Source: Lepidodermella squamata | Taxonomy: Eukaryota > Gastrotricha | Assembly: GCA_047495785.1 (NCBI GenBank) | Contig: JBLDXI010000024.1 | Coordinates: 1,054,001-1,118,000, forward strand | Length of the DNA stretch: 64,000 nt | Reading direction: 5' to 3' | Shown: positions 1-11,468 of the stretch, one piece after another | How the letters are laid out: every line of letters starts with the position of its first letter | Numbering within the stretch: position 1 is the first letter of the stretch | The notes under the pieces: model-generated | The model's input: only the letters and a program-made list of their open reading frames with translations | What the model was told of the DNA's origin: nothing | The model's database searches: none | Translations under genes and position numbers: made by a program

Positions 1-291
1 AGTTCGAATGGCTAAGATCCTAAATTCAATCATTCCAGAGTTGAACCTTTTGAAATATCCACACGAGAGGGCAGGTCCTGAGCTCTTTTAGTAATGGATT
101 TCTGAAACATAGGAATTGTTGAAATTACTCTGGAAGTTTGAGCCATCAGTAGCCAGTTAAGTTGCATTTTCTATAATGTCGGGAAATATATTTCTACAAT
201 GCCAAATTTTAGCAAAGCAATTTTCTTATAATATCAAAACAAATTCTTTATTTCCTACTCTGACCAGTTATTTTTCGTTTTTTTTCTGTAG

Positions 292-905
292 AGTGTCACG
301 ATTGGGTCGAGATCAAGAATAAGCTGACAGATTCTAAGCCCATCGTTAAAGCGTGTACTGTCAGCACCGTAGCCATGAAATGGTTCTACTCATCCAGCAG
401 CGTAGCCTACGTCCAATTTGTGAGCGACGAATCCGTTCAAAATTACGGTTTCAAACTCAAATGGGAACGAGTCGACAGCGGGGATTCAGCTAAAAAGCAA
501 AGCCCAAACTCGCCATCCAATACTGAAGTGGCTACTTCTCCCGCGCCTGCCATGTCAACAGATGCCGGGGCGTTACTTGGCGACGACCAGGTTGTTACAA
601 AAGGCGACATTCGCGTTGTTATGGCAATCGCAATTGCAGCCCTGGCTATTAGCACCTTGGCCGTAATATTCCTTCTCGTCGTTATATTTATGCGCAGTTG
701 CAGCGACGAGGCTAAATACATGCGTCCGGTTGTCGGAATTCGGACTGCTGGGCCAGATCACGCACCGTCGCCGTCAACAGCCGCATCGAGTAACAGCGGA
801 AACACCGAGGAACACTACTTCGAACTTCCCGACCGGAGCTCAACCCCTGGCAACCGCCCATTTTTTTCACAGCCCGCGGCGGCGGCGCCAGCATATAAAA
901 AATAA
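292..905 (+). CDS. CUB-domain single-pass membrane protein (5' partial)
   Basis: This is the last exon of a receptor-like gene whose earlier exons are not visible. The exon opens after a T-rich acceptor ending CTGTAG at 291. It encodes the C-terminal half of a CUB domain: a CHDWVEI motif, then SVAYVQFVSDESVQNYGFKLKW, of which the final GFKLKW is the usual last CUB strand. A Ser/Thr/Pro stalk follows, then one hydrophobic membrane segment (VVMAIAIAALAISTLAVIFL onward) and a polar Ser/Pro-rich cytoplasmic tail ending at the TAA. Unlike the other CUB genes in the window, no intron separates the membrane segment from the tail. The N-terminal CUB half is not recognisable in bases 1-291, so it lies upstream or is lost. 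Ligand unknown; surface adhesion or recognition is inferred from architecture. Confidence 0.8.
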
Positions 906-1598
906 TTATTTTTCACGCGCCTCAAGACTTTCTGTTCCAAACAAGAATTTCCGCTATAAGCGCGCGTTTTTATACCACTGCGTATTTCATTGTTATTAGC
1001 ATGGGTATAATGTATAATAATATAATAATATACGTGCCTTCATTACCCCCAGTGCGCAAAAGTGCGCGCTCTTCAGTGTTGTTTTTTGTTCGTGAATGCC
1101 GAAACTACTACGTCACACATACAAATGTATTATTCATAGCAGCACACACATATAGTGCATACATGCCAGCGCTGTCTGCCTTATTATAATTCTACAAATA
1201 GAGCGAGCAAGCGAGAGGGGAAAAAACCCGACATTCATTTTTTATTACAACATTGTTTTACTTCGATCTTTTTTTTATCTGCGGTCTATGCGTTGCCTAT
1301 ACGATGAGGAGCAGAAGGGTAAAAAAATATACACAAGGGAATCATCCTATTCTGCGGCAATAAAAAATCTGTCATTCAAACACTCTGTTTTTTATATCGG
1401 ATTTTTTACCCCTGTCGGATATTGCTTTAATATATAGGTTATACGCATATATTATAAAGACCGCGAACTTTATCGTGAACCTGCTCATTCTACACAATAG
1501 GCGATCGAAAGCAGGCAGCTCATCCCCGCAACTAATGGTTTCGTAACTGTCTATCACTCAACTGATGAAGTTTAACACTGATACGATTGTCTGCAAAA

Positions 1599-2198
1599 AT
1601 GTTCACCTCAAGCACTGCGATGATGATTACGATTGTTGCCTGTTCACTTTTGCTGGCAGGCCAATCGGCAGCGGTTCCGATTTTATGTGACCAGAATAAT
1701 ACGACAGCCATCACCACGAATAGTTCGGAGGCTAATAACTCTGAAGCCGTATTTGTTAATTGTCCACCACCCGCTTCGTCCAGTGCCGAAGAGACATTCG
1801 TGTTTGTCGTCGCTATAGTCGGTGTCGTCGTTTGCAGTCTTGCCGTTGTTTTGGTACTCGTTTTGCTGTTCACGCGAACTGGCCTGGAATTTGAAAATCA
1901 AAGGTTATTAGCTCCAATTTTGCGACCATTAAAAATTTCACTAGAAAAATCAGGTATTTAATTGTAAATTGAAGTGTCGATGAATCGCATGGCCCCCGAC
2001 TAATTTGCGATTTTATACCTCAATTTTATACTATTTTACCTTTAATTAAATATTTTGAATTTTTTATTAATTTTTTATATATTTTTCAGGACCACGTCCG
2101 ATGAAACGGTAGCGAAATTGATCACCATCAGCCGCCGAACGTCGAGAACTCGAGGCGTTTCGTTCAGCTCGGACGAGGCGAGCACGAGAGGCGTTTAA
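1599..2198 (+). CDS. small single-pass membrane glycoprotein, function unknown
   Basis: Two exons, 1599-1903 and 2090-2198, give 137 residues. The start is the ATG in MFTSSTAMMITIVACSLLLA, a good signal peptide; codons before it lengthen the frame only weakly. The short ectodomain (about residues 25-60) has several N-glycosylation sequons (NNT, NSS, NNS). One membrane segment follows (TFVFVVAIVGVVVCSLAVVL), then a basic, Ser/Arg-rich tail. The intron has donor AAG|GTTATT and acceptor TTTTTCAG and is phase 2 soon after the membrane segment, as in the neighbouring CUB receptors. It may therefore be a CUB receptor that has lost its CUB exons, but that is inference. An alternative donor further on would give a much shorter tail. 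Confidence 0.6.
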
Positions 2199-2683
2199 AA
2201 ATTCCATCAATTTTATCCGTCGTCACCTGTCGAAAAAAACCTGATGATTCATCTTGCGTTTTATTTTCTTTTTTTTTCTCGCTAATTAAATTATTCTAAG
2301 CCTGTCATACTTTCACGATGAGATGACTTGTCAAGTGATCTTACGTATTGTGAAAAGAATTTTAGATTCGCCGATCTTGACTCACGAAATTGTGATGATG
2401 ATCATTATCATGCATATTATTATTATTCATATAAAAAATTGTGTTGGATGCAACATTATATATATATATAATTAAATTTGTATCTTTTTCGGGCAGCAAT
2501 TTTCACGTGCACTGACGATGTGCAAGAGAGAAATAAAACGACGTGATATTTAGCACAAATATGTTATTGTGTTGATGATGGCTTGGCTCGGGAGTTTATT
2601 TAAACTACAAGCGCGGCCGTTAGGTGTATGAGTTGTACGAGATTACACATTATATGCCGTGGTTTACTCGTCGCTTTTTTCAA
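2199..2683. other. intergenic, AT-rich
   Basis: Holds the 3' flank of the small glycoprotein gene and the upstream region of the next CUB gene. An AATAAA-type poly(A) signal occurs near 2532. A short TA repeat is present near 2457-2470. I see no gene here. Confidence 0.6.
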
Positions 2684-3682
2684 ATGGCCGTTAGCCAACA
2701 CCTAGTCATTCTCTTACATTTTCTTGGCGTGGTTGTAGCCCTTGCGATTGAGCCGGTGCTAAACAGCGGATTCGTTGAAAGCCCTTTAAATGGGACTGGT
2801 TTTTACTATCCGAGTCAAAATTTCACGACGAAGGTCTCAGTCACTGATGGATCTATAATCAAGTTCGATTAAATGAAAAATTGCGAAATTGAATTTTACA
2901 ATTGGAATCCTTTTCAGATTCACTTTTCAAGCTATCGATATCGAACATGTAACCGCAGTCAAAAGTACATTCCTTAGGGTAATTTAGTTATATTTCACAC
3001 TTGGAATACTTTCAGCGAACTGTCCTAATGATTGGGTCGAAATCCTTGATGGATTAACTTTGAGCTCGCCAAGTCTCACCGGCCGAATTTGCAACAATCG
3101 CGGCTTGTTCAGGCCATTCTATTCTTCATCAAATTCTGCTATTGTCGTGTTTCGAAGCGATGATCACGATCAAAGGAGAGGATTCACGTTATATTGGGAA
3201 GAAGGTCAGTACTTTGATTCAGGTCAAAAATTGTCCGGCAAACGTGCCAAAAACTGGATTATTAAGATCACGGCTTAACCATCTTATTTGTGATAGTGCT
3301 CTCGAAAAATGGTACCAACTCGGAACCGTACACGATAGCAGCAGGCGACCGCAGCATCTTGGTTTATTTTACGATGATTGGCGTCGTAACAGGGTCATGT
3401 GCTCTTCTCTTGGTCCTCATCCTTATCGCTATTTCTTGTTGTTTTTTCTGCAAAAGGTGCGAATGACTAAGATATTCGTGGTTTGTGTCTATGACGCATC
3501 AATTTTTTTTCAGGCCGGCTAAGCATAACAGGATGAGCACGATATCTCAAGCGACCACAGCCGGGAACACGCAAGCGACGGATTACTCCGCCGAGTTGTT
3601 GGAGCGAAGCAATTATCCGAGTAATCCTAGACGACCTCGAAATGGAGCCTACGCGCCGTCGAGCCAATTTGCGTTCGCGTGA
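2684..3682 (+). CDS. single-CUB type I membrane protein
   Basis: Five exons, 2684-2862, 2918-2964, 3016-3204, 3297-3456 and 3514-3682, sum to 248 codons (247 residues). The start is the ATG of MAVSQHLVILLHFLGVVVALA, a clear signal peptide; the frame is open upstream only from a GTG. One CUB domain spans about residues 25-138: FYYPSQNF near its start, NCPNDWVEILDG in the middle and GFTLYW at the end. A short NGT-containing stalk leads to a membrane segment (about 160-187, MIGVVTGSCALLLVLILIAI) and a tail of about 55 residues with Tyr and Arg/Pro. The introns are 55, 51, 92 and 57 nt. The last is phase 2 directly after the membrane segment, a position shared with the other CUB genes here. AATAAA follows at about 3751. 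Confidence 0.82.
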
Positions 3683-4478
3683 CGCGAATGATTCATTCGA
3701 AAGATAAATCTCGAAGCTTATTTGCCCCACTTGTCAAATTTTTATGATGCAATAAAATTTTATCTTTAATTCCGGCGGTTGACATTGGCAGGTTCTTATC
3801 GCGAGACGTCACGTTCATTCACGAAATGTATGGAAAAGACCGGGCGTGGCGCCGCGCGCCGAGACACCGGTTCGTTCTCACGCCGAAAGGCGCTTACTTT
3901 ACGCCGGAATATGTAGGCATGGGCGAACCCCCACACTCACCTTAAAACTACATAAGCAACTTTCATCAATCATTACTCAATTCATGCGATTTTTTTCTGG
4001 CTAAACCACATTTATATTTACCCACTTTATCCGCAGTAGTGATAGTAGTAAAATTGGCCAAGTTATTAATGTAAAGCCCCTCAGTCACGGATAACGGATA
4101 AAATGACGTTGCCTTTGATGTATGTATGTGATATAATAGGTACGTCTCTCCTATTCATGTTATACTTCCATATAGTTGTAAAGAAAATATTGACCACCAT
4201 TTTTTCTTCTACCTTTCGGCGCGCGCGTAGGGATGAACGCCTACGTGTCGAACACTCACTCTCACCTGTTGTAGCGTAGTCGAACATGAGGTATAGCTAT
4301 AATATAGACCACGACCATGGTAGTCAAGACAAACATTGATGAATAATCGTGCGCGTTGAATAATTCCGCCATCAGCGCATAGCTTCAGTTGTCGCCTTTT
4401 ATACTTTTGCTTAGGCAGAGAAAGAACGATTATTAATACTTGCATACTGTTTGAATCGTCATTAATTGGTACCGAAAA
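3683..4478. other. intergenic
   Basis: Contains the 3' end of the CUB gene (AATAAA near 3751), a GC-rich patch at about 3840-3900, and the promoter side of the acidic membrane-protein gene with a TTTTATA box near 4397. No convincing coding region is visible on either strand. Confidence 0.6.
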
Positions 4479-5557
4479 ATGAGGTCTACATCATTAGCCA
4501 TTGTGTCATGTCTCCTTCTACTTACGATTGGTAAGCCAAACCGAAACTATGGAATTTCAAATTTTAATTACTCATTTTCTTACTTGAAGGTTCACTAGCC
4601 AATCCTACTACCAAGCTTCCTGAGGCAACTACCATTAAGCCTGAAGCAACAACAGCGCATCGTACAACTACAATTACCAGTGAAGATGAATATTCTGACG
4701 AGGCCTTGGAAACTGCAGAAGAAGAAGAAGAAGAATCTTTACCGAATCTAAAGGAGGATAACAAGAACATCGAAAATGCCATTAAACTGTTGGCGTTACT
4801 AGAGGAGGAAGAGAAAGCCGAGGAAGAGGCGAAAGAAGAGCGTGAAATCGAAGAAAATTTCGATGCATTCCTGCTTACTCTCTTGGCCACTATGGATGAG
4901 CGAAACCCATTTGTCCTCCATAAGGAGAAGATCCTTGCGATAGCAAATCGGAAGAAGTCGACGACTGTTAAGCCGACTAAGACTTCAACATTGCCGTCAA
5001 CATCAACTTCCTCTACTACAACCGAATCATCTTCTTCTTCTTCTTCTTCTGCTTCATCTTCAAGCAGCACCAGCTCTTCTTCTACGTCGACAGTTTCAGA
5101 GCAGAAGTCTGTCCCATTCCTCAGAACTGGCATCAAGCAACAAGACCCAGTAGCTGCGCCTTTAGTCGCTGTTCAGGAGGATAAATCGAGCACTGCATCA
5201 AAAATGATGATTTTCGGACTGATTAGCAGCATTTTCGCCCTGGTACTATCAATTATTTCTATTGCTGGTATCTGCTGGGTGGTTTACTTCAGAAAACGTC
5301 AGTCCAAACAATTGCCGCTTCTCTCACCGAAATTTCCTCTCTTTTCTCCGAAAGAAGGTCTTTCGGCAATCTACAGAAATCGGAAGTTCAAAATTCCGAA
5401 AAAGAACAAGCGGGATGCGGAGGAGTTCAGGCAAACATGCGAACGAGAGGAGGAGTTCAGGCGGCAGAGGCAAGAGCTGGAGCTGAAGTCGCCCGAGGTT
5501 GACGAAGTACACTTCGGCGCGAATGACTTTTTAAACGCATCATTATCTTCTATATAA
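4479..5557 (+). CDS. acidic, Ser-rich single-pass membrane protein, unknown family
   Basis: Exons 4479-4530 and 4590-5557 join through a 59-nt intron (donor G|GTAAGC, acceptor TTGAAG) to give 339 residues. The first exon is almost exactly a signal peptide (MRSTSLAIVSCLLLLTIG). The ectodomain is Pro/Thr-rich, then strongly acidic with a long Glu-rich stretch likely to form a charged helix or coiled coil (about residues 65-120), then a Ser/Thr-rich mucin-like stalk encoded partly by a TTC/TCT trinucleotide run at about 5026-5052. A membrane segment (MMIFGLISSIFALVLSIISI) is followed by a basic then Glu/Arg-rich tail. It matches no family I recognise. The long opposite-strand frame at 4564-5136 is a shadow of the low-complexity coding sequence. 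Confidence 0.75.
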
Positions 5558-5893
5558 ATTTCATAAATATCTGTTATTATATTCTTTCATACTCTCGGTC
5601 ATTTATGTTTATTTATATTACTAGTATTTTCTCCTTTACAACTGGCAAAGACTCAGCTTCAATTTGCTATGTAAAAACCGATGATGCCATAATCTGATTT
5701 TCAGTCAAAAACTGTGCCAAGAAAGCATTGAAATGCAAAAACTGAATTAAACACGGTGAATATCTCACTTAAACATCCGTTTTTTGATATTTTATGATAT
5801 CACAGTTTTTTTTGCGTGGAACATACGTAACAGGATTACAGCAGCAGAAAGCAAGAAAGGTGCACGTGAAAATGTGTGAAGCATAAGACTGAA
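5558..5893. other. intergenic
   Basis: AT-rich 3' flank and promoter-side DNA before the first ankyrin gene. I see no gene, RNA or repeat. Confidence 0.6.
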
Positions 5894-7039
5894 ATGTTGC
5901 CACCAGAAAAATGCTCCTTTATTACTGCGTTCACAGTTTTTCTTATACATTCAGGTGAATGCGACGAGGGATTCTATCCCGCCAATGGGAGGTCAACTAC
6001 GCCTTCGACAGATATCCAGTCTCGGATAAAGACAGCTTTGTGTCAAATTGACACTTTGAACTTGACCACGACAGAGACTTTGGTAAAACGCCTCGATGAC
6101 ATCGACTTCAGATGCCCCAACGGACGAACCATCTACCTACGAGCTGCAACTAGAGGTGACCTAGCCACGATAAAACTGCTAGAGAACCTTGGAGCGGACG
6201 CTTATGCAAAGGGTGGAGTGAATGACGCCGAGGATAAGGCAATTCACTATGCAGCTTTTTTCGGGCGAGTTCAGCTGTTGGAATACTTCCTTAATGAAAG
6301 CCGATGGCTACTGGAGTCTCGAAATCGGAATAACGACACTCCATTATGCCGAGCTGCAAGTACTAATCAGCTATCTGCGATTGAGTACCTACTTTCGCGA
6401 GGCGCTAGGATAGAGGTTGTTTGTCAATTGGGTAGGTCGCCTCTACTTATCGCAGCAGTGCAGGGCCATGTTGACGCTGTCAAGCTTCTTGTTTCAAAGG
6501 GCGCTAATTTGACCGCTCGAAGCGGACCCAGGGACTTCAATGGCTATATTGGGCACTTAGCTTCCCAACTAAATCGCTCTCAGATTGTTAACTATGTCTG
6601 CGAAACACGGCTAGATTTGCTGAATTTCAAGAATTCCGATGGCAATACGCCTCTAATGATTGCAGCATTCTTCAATTTCTCAAACATTGCCGACCGGTTG
6701 TTGGGCTGTGGGGTTAATGTAAATGTGGTTAATCGGGATGGTTTAACTGCGCTGCACATGGCTGCCGTTTCAGGATCTGTTGCGATTACGAAAGCTATTG
6801 TTGCGACTGGAGCTGATTTATTTGCTCGAAGTACCACTGTGAATTTAAGTAATTTCATGCCGATTCACCTTGCAGTTATGTACGCCAGAGCGGATGTTGT
6901 ACGGTATCTGGTCGAAATACAACCAGCGCTGAAGTTCGCTCGAGATTCCTTAAAACGGACGCCAGACGAACTGGCCGATCAAACTCTCAGCGGGCCGGCA
7001 TGGCTCAAAGTGAAGTTCGCATTAAGCGGGAATCAATAA
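5894..7039 (+). CDS. secreted-type ankyrin-repeat protein
   Basis: Single exon of 381 residues from the ATG at 5894 (the frame extends to a GTG at 5876 only). The N terminus is short, ends in a hydrophobic stretch (SFITAFTVFLIHSG) and is followed by Cys, which fits a signal peptide. Ankyrin repeats fill about residues 75-365, with the usual TPL, AA, G and LL spacing (for example NTPLMIAAFFN and LTALHMAAVSGS). It is a clear paralogue of the next gene: both carry NNDTPLCRAASTNQL or a near copy, and a GPxDFxxYxGxLA motif. It lacks the sushi domains of its neighbour. Ankyrin repeats are normally cytosolic, so a secreted form is unusual; the role is unknown. Confidence 0.8.
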   Translation: MLPPEKCSFITAFTVFLIHSGECDEGFYPANGRSTTPSTDIQSRIKTALCQIDTLNLTTTETLVKRLDDIDFRCPNGRTIYLRAATRGDLATIKLLENLGADAYAKGGVNDAEDKAIHYAAFFGRVQLLEYFLNESRWLLESRNRNNDTPLCRAASTNQLSAIEYLLSRGARIEVVCQLGRSPLLIAAVQGHVDAVKLLVSKGANLTARSGPRDFNGYIGHLASQLNRSQIVNYVCETRLDLLNFKNSDGNTPLMIAAFFNFSNIADRLLGCGVNVNVVNRDGLTALHMAAVSGSVAITKAIVATGADLFARSTTVNLSNFMPIHLAVMYARADVVRYLVEIQPALKFARDSLKRTPDELADQTLSGPAWLKVKFALSGNQ

Positions 7040-7243
7040 ATGATAAAGAATGATTAATTTTATAAGGAAATGAAGATTTGACGAAAAGCAGGATGTTTCT
7101 TGTCTTTTTCTATCATTAAACTCGAATACGTGTAGCCCCGAGGCAGGAGTTTTTATTACCTCAGGGGATGAATGAGCTTTATTAACCCAGTGATGCAGTT
7201 CTTTTGTAACTCAACCTGTTCAACATTTCAAATCTAATCAAAA

Positions 7244-9686
7244 ATGGAAACAAGCATTATTCGCAGGTTTTTGAATATTGCTGTGTTGATCTTCGTAATT
7301 CAACTTGCTGACTACAGCCTTTGTGAGGAAGACGTTTGTTTCTCTTCCTTAATTTTCAACAACCGCATTTTTTTTTACATTTTTTCATTCAAGGAGGATT
7401 CAATCCGTCAAATATATTGCGTTATTCCGAGTACCATCCCAAAAGGGGCAGTTTCTGTGATTGGAGCTAGCAGTGATGATTTATCGTTGGACGTCGCTAT
7501 CGATACGAAAGTGAAACTGGAATGCATATCTGGCTACGAAGTTGTTGGCAGCAGCGAGGCGGTCTGTACAAGTCAAGGAGCGTTCACCCCCAATCTTGGC
7601 AGATGCTTACGTAAATTTATCCTTTCGCTATGCAATTCAAATAGTAATGTTTTGTTACAGCGATCGATCCTTCGAGGACTACTCCAGTACCGCCAATAGC
7701 GAAGACTGAGGGTGAGACGACGCCGCCGCCCTTCACTTGCCCAATGCCGGAAGGACGATACATTCCTGATATCTCCGAAGGTTACGTGTTCCCTCGCGGC
7801 GGCAGTCCCCTCAACAACGAGAAATGGGTCTATCCTGGAACTCTAGTTCGGCTGACTTGTGCAGACGGTTACTGGATAGAGAAGGGCCGCTATGAAAGCG
7901 TTTGCATGGATAACGGGAAATGGTCTGGCGGAGGAGTGGGATGGTGCGTAAAGATGAACTCTATGATGATTACCAATACGACAACAAGGGTTAGATCATT
8001 GAGCCTACCAATGCCAGACTACGAGCCGATTCTTGGTAGCTTTTGTACCGATGATAGTGCTCCAACGCAAGGCTTGCAATGTAAGTATACAACCAAGTGT
8101 CGAATAGTCTGTATTTTTTCCTAAATTACTTTCCAGTCGCTGACAGCCTTGGAAGAGATGTTTTAATGCGAGGTGCTGCATGTGGGAAGAAGGAGGTTGT
8201 TCAAGGGGCTATTCAGGGCGGAGCTGATCCTCGGAAGGCAAGCAGTGGGTCGAAAGATAGGAAGGACAAAGCCATTCACCTTGCGGCCTACTACGGCCAG
8301 TTAGACATTGTTAAATACCTGATAGAAACTTACCCTGAGCTTCTCGAAGCTCAAAATCAAGACGGCGACACGCCTCTAATAAGAGCAGCTTACAACAACC
8401 AAACCGAAGTGGTTACTTATCTATTGCGGAAAGGCGCGAAATTTGATGCGAAAGGCTACTTCGGTCGCACGGCGCTATTGCAGGCAGTTGGCAACACTAG
8501 AATCATTGAAACACTGCACGTGAAAGGCGCGGATATGTCGGCCAAATCGAACTCAACTGACGACGAGAGCACTGCCCTCCACCTAAATGCCCGGTTCAAC
8601 TACGCTGACACAGTGAGAACATTGGTTAGACGAACCCGTAGTCTGCTCACCTCCAAAGACAAGGATGGAAATTCCGCTCTGTGTGTCGCGTCTCAGTTTG
8701 GATCTTTGGATGTTCTTGAATACCTTTTGACGCAAAATCAGAATACCGATGAACCATGCGCTGGCGGCAGGACACCGTTGCATCAAGCTGCAATCGGTGG
8801 TCGTCTCGAGGTTGTTCAAAAGCTAGTAGCTGCCGGGGCTAACCTTGCGGCGACGGGCGGAGAACGAGATGCGAGGGACAACGTCTATACCTATGCAGCT
8901 TATTTCGGCCAGACAGAAGTGTTGAATTACCTTCTCGACCTTAACAGCTCGTACCTCGAGATTAGGAATGCTAGGAACGACACTCCATTGTGCCGAACAG
9001 CTTCGACGAACCAGCTGGAAACCGCGAAGATGCTCATACGACGTGGTGCGAAAATCGAGGCTAAATGCCAGCTGGAGAGGACCCCGCTGTTGATCGCCTC
9101 GATATCAGGCAGCGTTCAAGTTTTCAAACTGTTGCTGGACAAAGGGGCGAAGTTGTTCGCGAAAAGTGGGCCCGCTGATTTCGGAGCATATGCCGGTCAA
9201 TTGGCGGCCGCGACTGGCAGGCCGGACATGATTGATTTCATTTGCAACGAGAAAAGCGTGCTCTTATGCCGGTCAGATGATACCGGTAACATTCCGATCA
9301 CGTACGCGGTCTTCTTCAACAAGACCCAAGTGCTTAAACAGCTGTTAGAGTGCGGCGCTGATCCGGATGCGAGGAATATCAACAACCTTACCGCAGTGCA
9401 CGTGGCTGCTTACAAAGATAACGTCAAACATCTGGCGCTACTTGCAAGTTTCAACGCGACGATGAACGCTCGAGCTGGGAAAGAACTTTTCTACGGCGGG
9501 AATCCGCTTCACGTTGCGGTGTTGAGCGGTAGCCCTCTGTCAACTGCGTATTTCACCAGGTACTACCCGGGATTGAAGACGGAAACTCTTCCAGATGGGA
9601 AAACCGCGAAAATGTTGGCGGATGAAAAAGTCGCTCAGCTCGGCAAAATCAACCCATATGCGTTAATTCAGCGTCTTCTATCATAA
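7244..9686 (+). CDS. secreted sushi (CCP)-ankyrin-repeat protein
   Basis: Four exons, 7244-7333, 7394-7610, 7661-8080 and 8137-9686, give 758 residues. The signal peptide is METSIIRRFLNIAVLIFVIQ onward. Sushi-like domain 1 spans about residues 39-102 (Cys at YCVIP, KLECISGYEV, AVCTSQGAF, GRC). A Thr/Pro linker leads to sushi-like domain 2 at about 129-187 (FTCPMPEGRY, VRLTCADGYW, SVCMDNGKW, GWC). Roughly a dozen ankyrin repeats fill about 245-735. No membrane segment is evident. The first intron is 60 nt and has no in-frame stop, so a version retaining it would add 20 residues; its T-rich 3' end favours splicing. The Cys-rich extracellular modules support real secretion rather than a chance hydrophobic N terminus. 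It lies in tandem with the shorter paralogue at 5894-7039. Confidence 0.85.
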
Positions 9687-9765
9687 TTCTTTGAACACTG
9701 CATCAATTGGCCCATTTAATATTAATAAAACTAATAAAATAATTTCTTTTTTAATATGGTGAACA

Positions 9766-10763
9766 TTAGTCAGCATTTGGTTTATCCAAGCCTCGACGCC
9801 ACAGTTCTTCACTGATTTCCCACAATTTCTCGGCTTTTGCGTCATCCCGAGCAAACGCGAGCAGTGAAGTGTGACGTTTGTTTTTGAAGTAGCCGCCTGA
9901 AAATTTTTCGATGCCCGGCTCCTTTGCGCAGTATATCGTCGTTTCCACGCCTTTCTCAACAGGTATTACGATTGTTTTCAGCGGCGCTACGACTTTGTTG
10001 ACGAAATTTTGCCACGCCGTAGATCGGTTGCGTAAAATGTCGGTTTTAACCATGCCGGGGTGGACGGAATAAATTGTCACCCGGCTGTTCTCCGCCTCGA
10101 GCTTTTGGCTGAGTTTACGGCAGTATAGCAAAAACGCGACCTTTGAATGGCAATAAGACTGCCACGAGTCGAATTTCCGCTTCTCGAACTGCAAATCATC
10201 GATGTGAAGACCCTTCGGCCAGCAAAACAAATATCCATCGGACGATAATGCTATCATCCGACTTGGGGCTGATTTTTTAAGGAGATCGAGTAATAAATTC
10301 GTTAGCAGAGACTGACCTATATATCACAATTAATAATTGAAAATGAATTTTCGGTAAATTATTTTTTTTTACCTAAATAATTCACTTGGAATCCTAGCTC
10401 GAATCCATCAACTGTGACTTGACGTTGTTCAGGTGGATTAATACCTGCGTTGTTAATCAAAAGATCCAACCGCGGCTCCTCTGCGATAATATCCGCCGCA
10501 AATTTTCGAATCGAGGCAAAAGATGCTAGATCCAACTGGCGAATAACCACCCGATTTTTGCCGTCTTCCTCCGACAAATTAGCTGATAAACGAATTTCAT
10601 TTGCCGCTTCCTCGGCTGTGGCCAAATTTCGACAGGCCAGAATGACCTTGCCTATGCCTAATTTGACCAGTTCCAATGCAGTCACCTTGCCTAAGCCTGT
10701 GTTTGCACCCGTGACTATGGCGACTTTGCCGACAATTGACCATTCTGCTGTAGTTTCGGCCAT
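9766..10763 (-). CDS. short-chain dehydrogenase, retinol dehydrogenase-like (SDR A)
   Basis: Exons 10373-10763 and 9766-10316 join through a 56-nt intron to give 313 residues. Classical SDR features are present: a nucleotide-binding TGANTGLG near residue 20, NNAG near 108, and the catalytic YxxxK as SYCHSK in the second exon. The ILACRN segment after the second strand has Arg in the position typical of NADP(H)-preferring RDH11-14-like enzymes. The family oxidises or reduces retinoids, steroids and other lipids or carbonyls at membranes; the substrate here is unknown. The usual NHLGHFLLTNLLL motif reads NYLGQSLLTNLLL. It is the last of three tandem paralogues on this strand, each with one intron at the same place (within the NxLG codon run). 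Confidence 0.88.
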
Positions 10764-11468
10764 TTAAAACTGAGTCATAATATAAAACGTCTAACACAGG
10801 TGAAAAATGTGTGTTGTAAAGAATAAATACAATGTTGTGCCGAGATTTTGTAAAAAAAAATAATAATAGTGAAACAACATTATTGAATTAAATTGAAATA
10901 GAATAGTGAATTAAAAATGGAATATCACAATGGAAAACATTTATTTTCCATGGCGGTGAAATAGACCCTATTACTAAAGGACTATTTATATGCTACGTCA
11001 TTTTTTTTATATAAAAACCGCACAACTATCAGAGAAACGGACTCCTTATCTACTTAAGCGCTAATAGAATGGTCCATTCGAAGATAATAAACGGAAAATT
11101 GATATCATTTTAAGGTGGATAATAAGCGGAATATTCATGCCAAATTCTGTTTTCAGGCATTTATAATTTTGAGGTTGTAGCCGAGAAGTGAGATTTTACA
11201 ATCCACAATTTCCTAAAGAAAATTTGAAAATTGCTGAAATAATTATAAGCCGTGGGGGTGTAATAAAAATCATTCTCCTGACGTTTTAGTTTCCCCCTCT
11301 CTTCCCGCCGCTCATTTCACGAAAAACTTTAGAAAACGACCAATCACCAGAGTTTATTCCATCGTCATAGAAATAATAACTGATTTCGAATGAAGGTTTA
11401 AAATGCTGAGTAAGTTGATATCACCTAGTGGTATTCAGTAATAATATGTCATCAAGCATAATGATTCT
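10764..11468. other. intergenic between SDR genes
   Basis: AT-rich spacer with a long poly(A) run on the plus strand near 10851. It holds the promoter of SDR A and the 3' end of SDR B. No gene seen. Confidence 0.6.

Noticed and set aside
4564-5136. 190-codon minus-strand frame, Ser/Glu/Val-rich
   Set aside because: Exact antisense of the low-complexity Glu/Ser coding exon at 4590-5557; trinucleotide runs keep it open. No splice or promoter logic.
10450-10767. Plus-strand frames over the SDR genes (also 11487-11864, 12457-12885, 14021-14428, 15162-15548)
   Set aside because: Antisense shadows of real SDR exons; no domains and no start or splice support.
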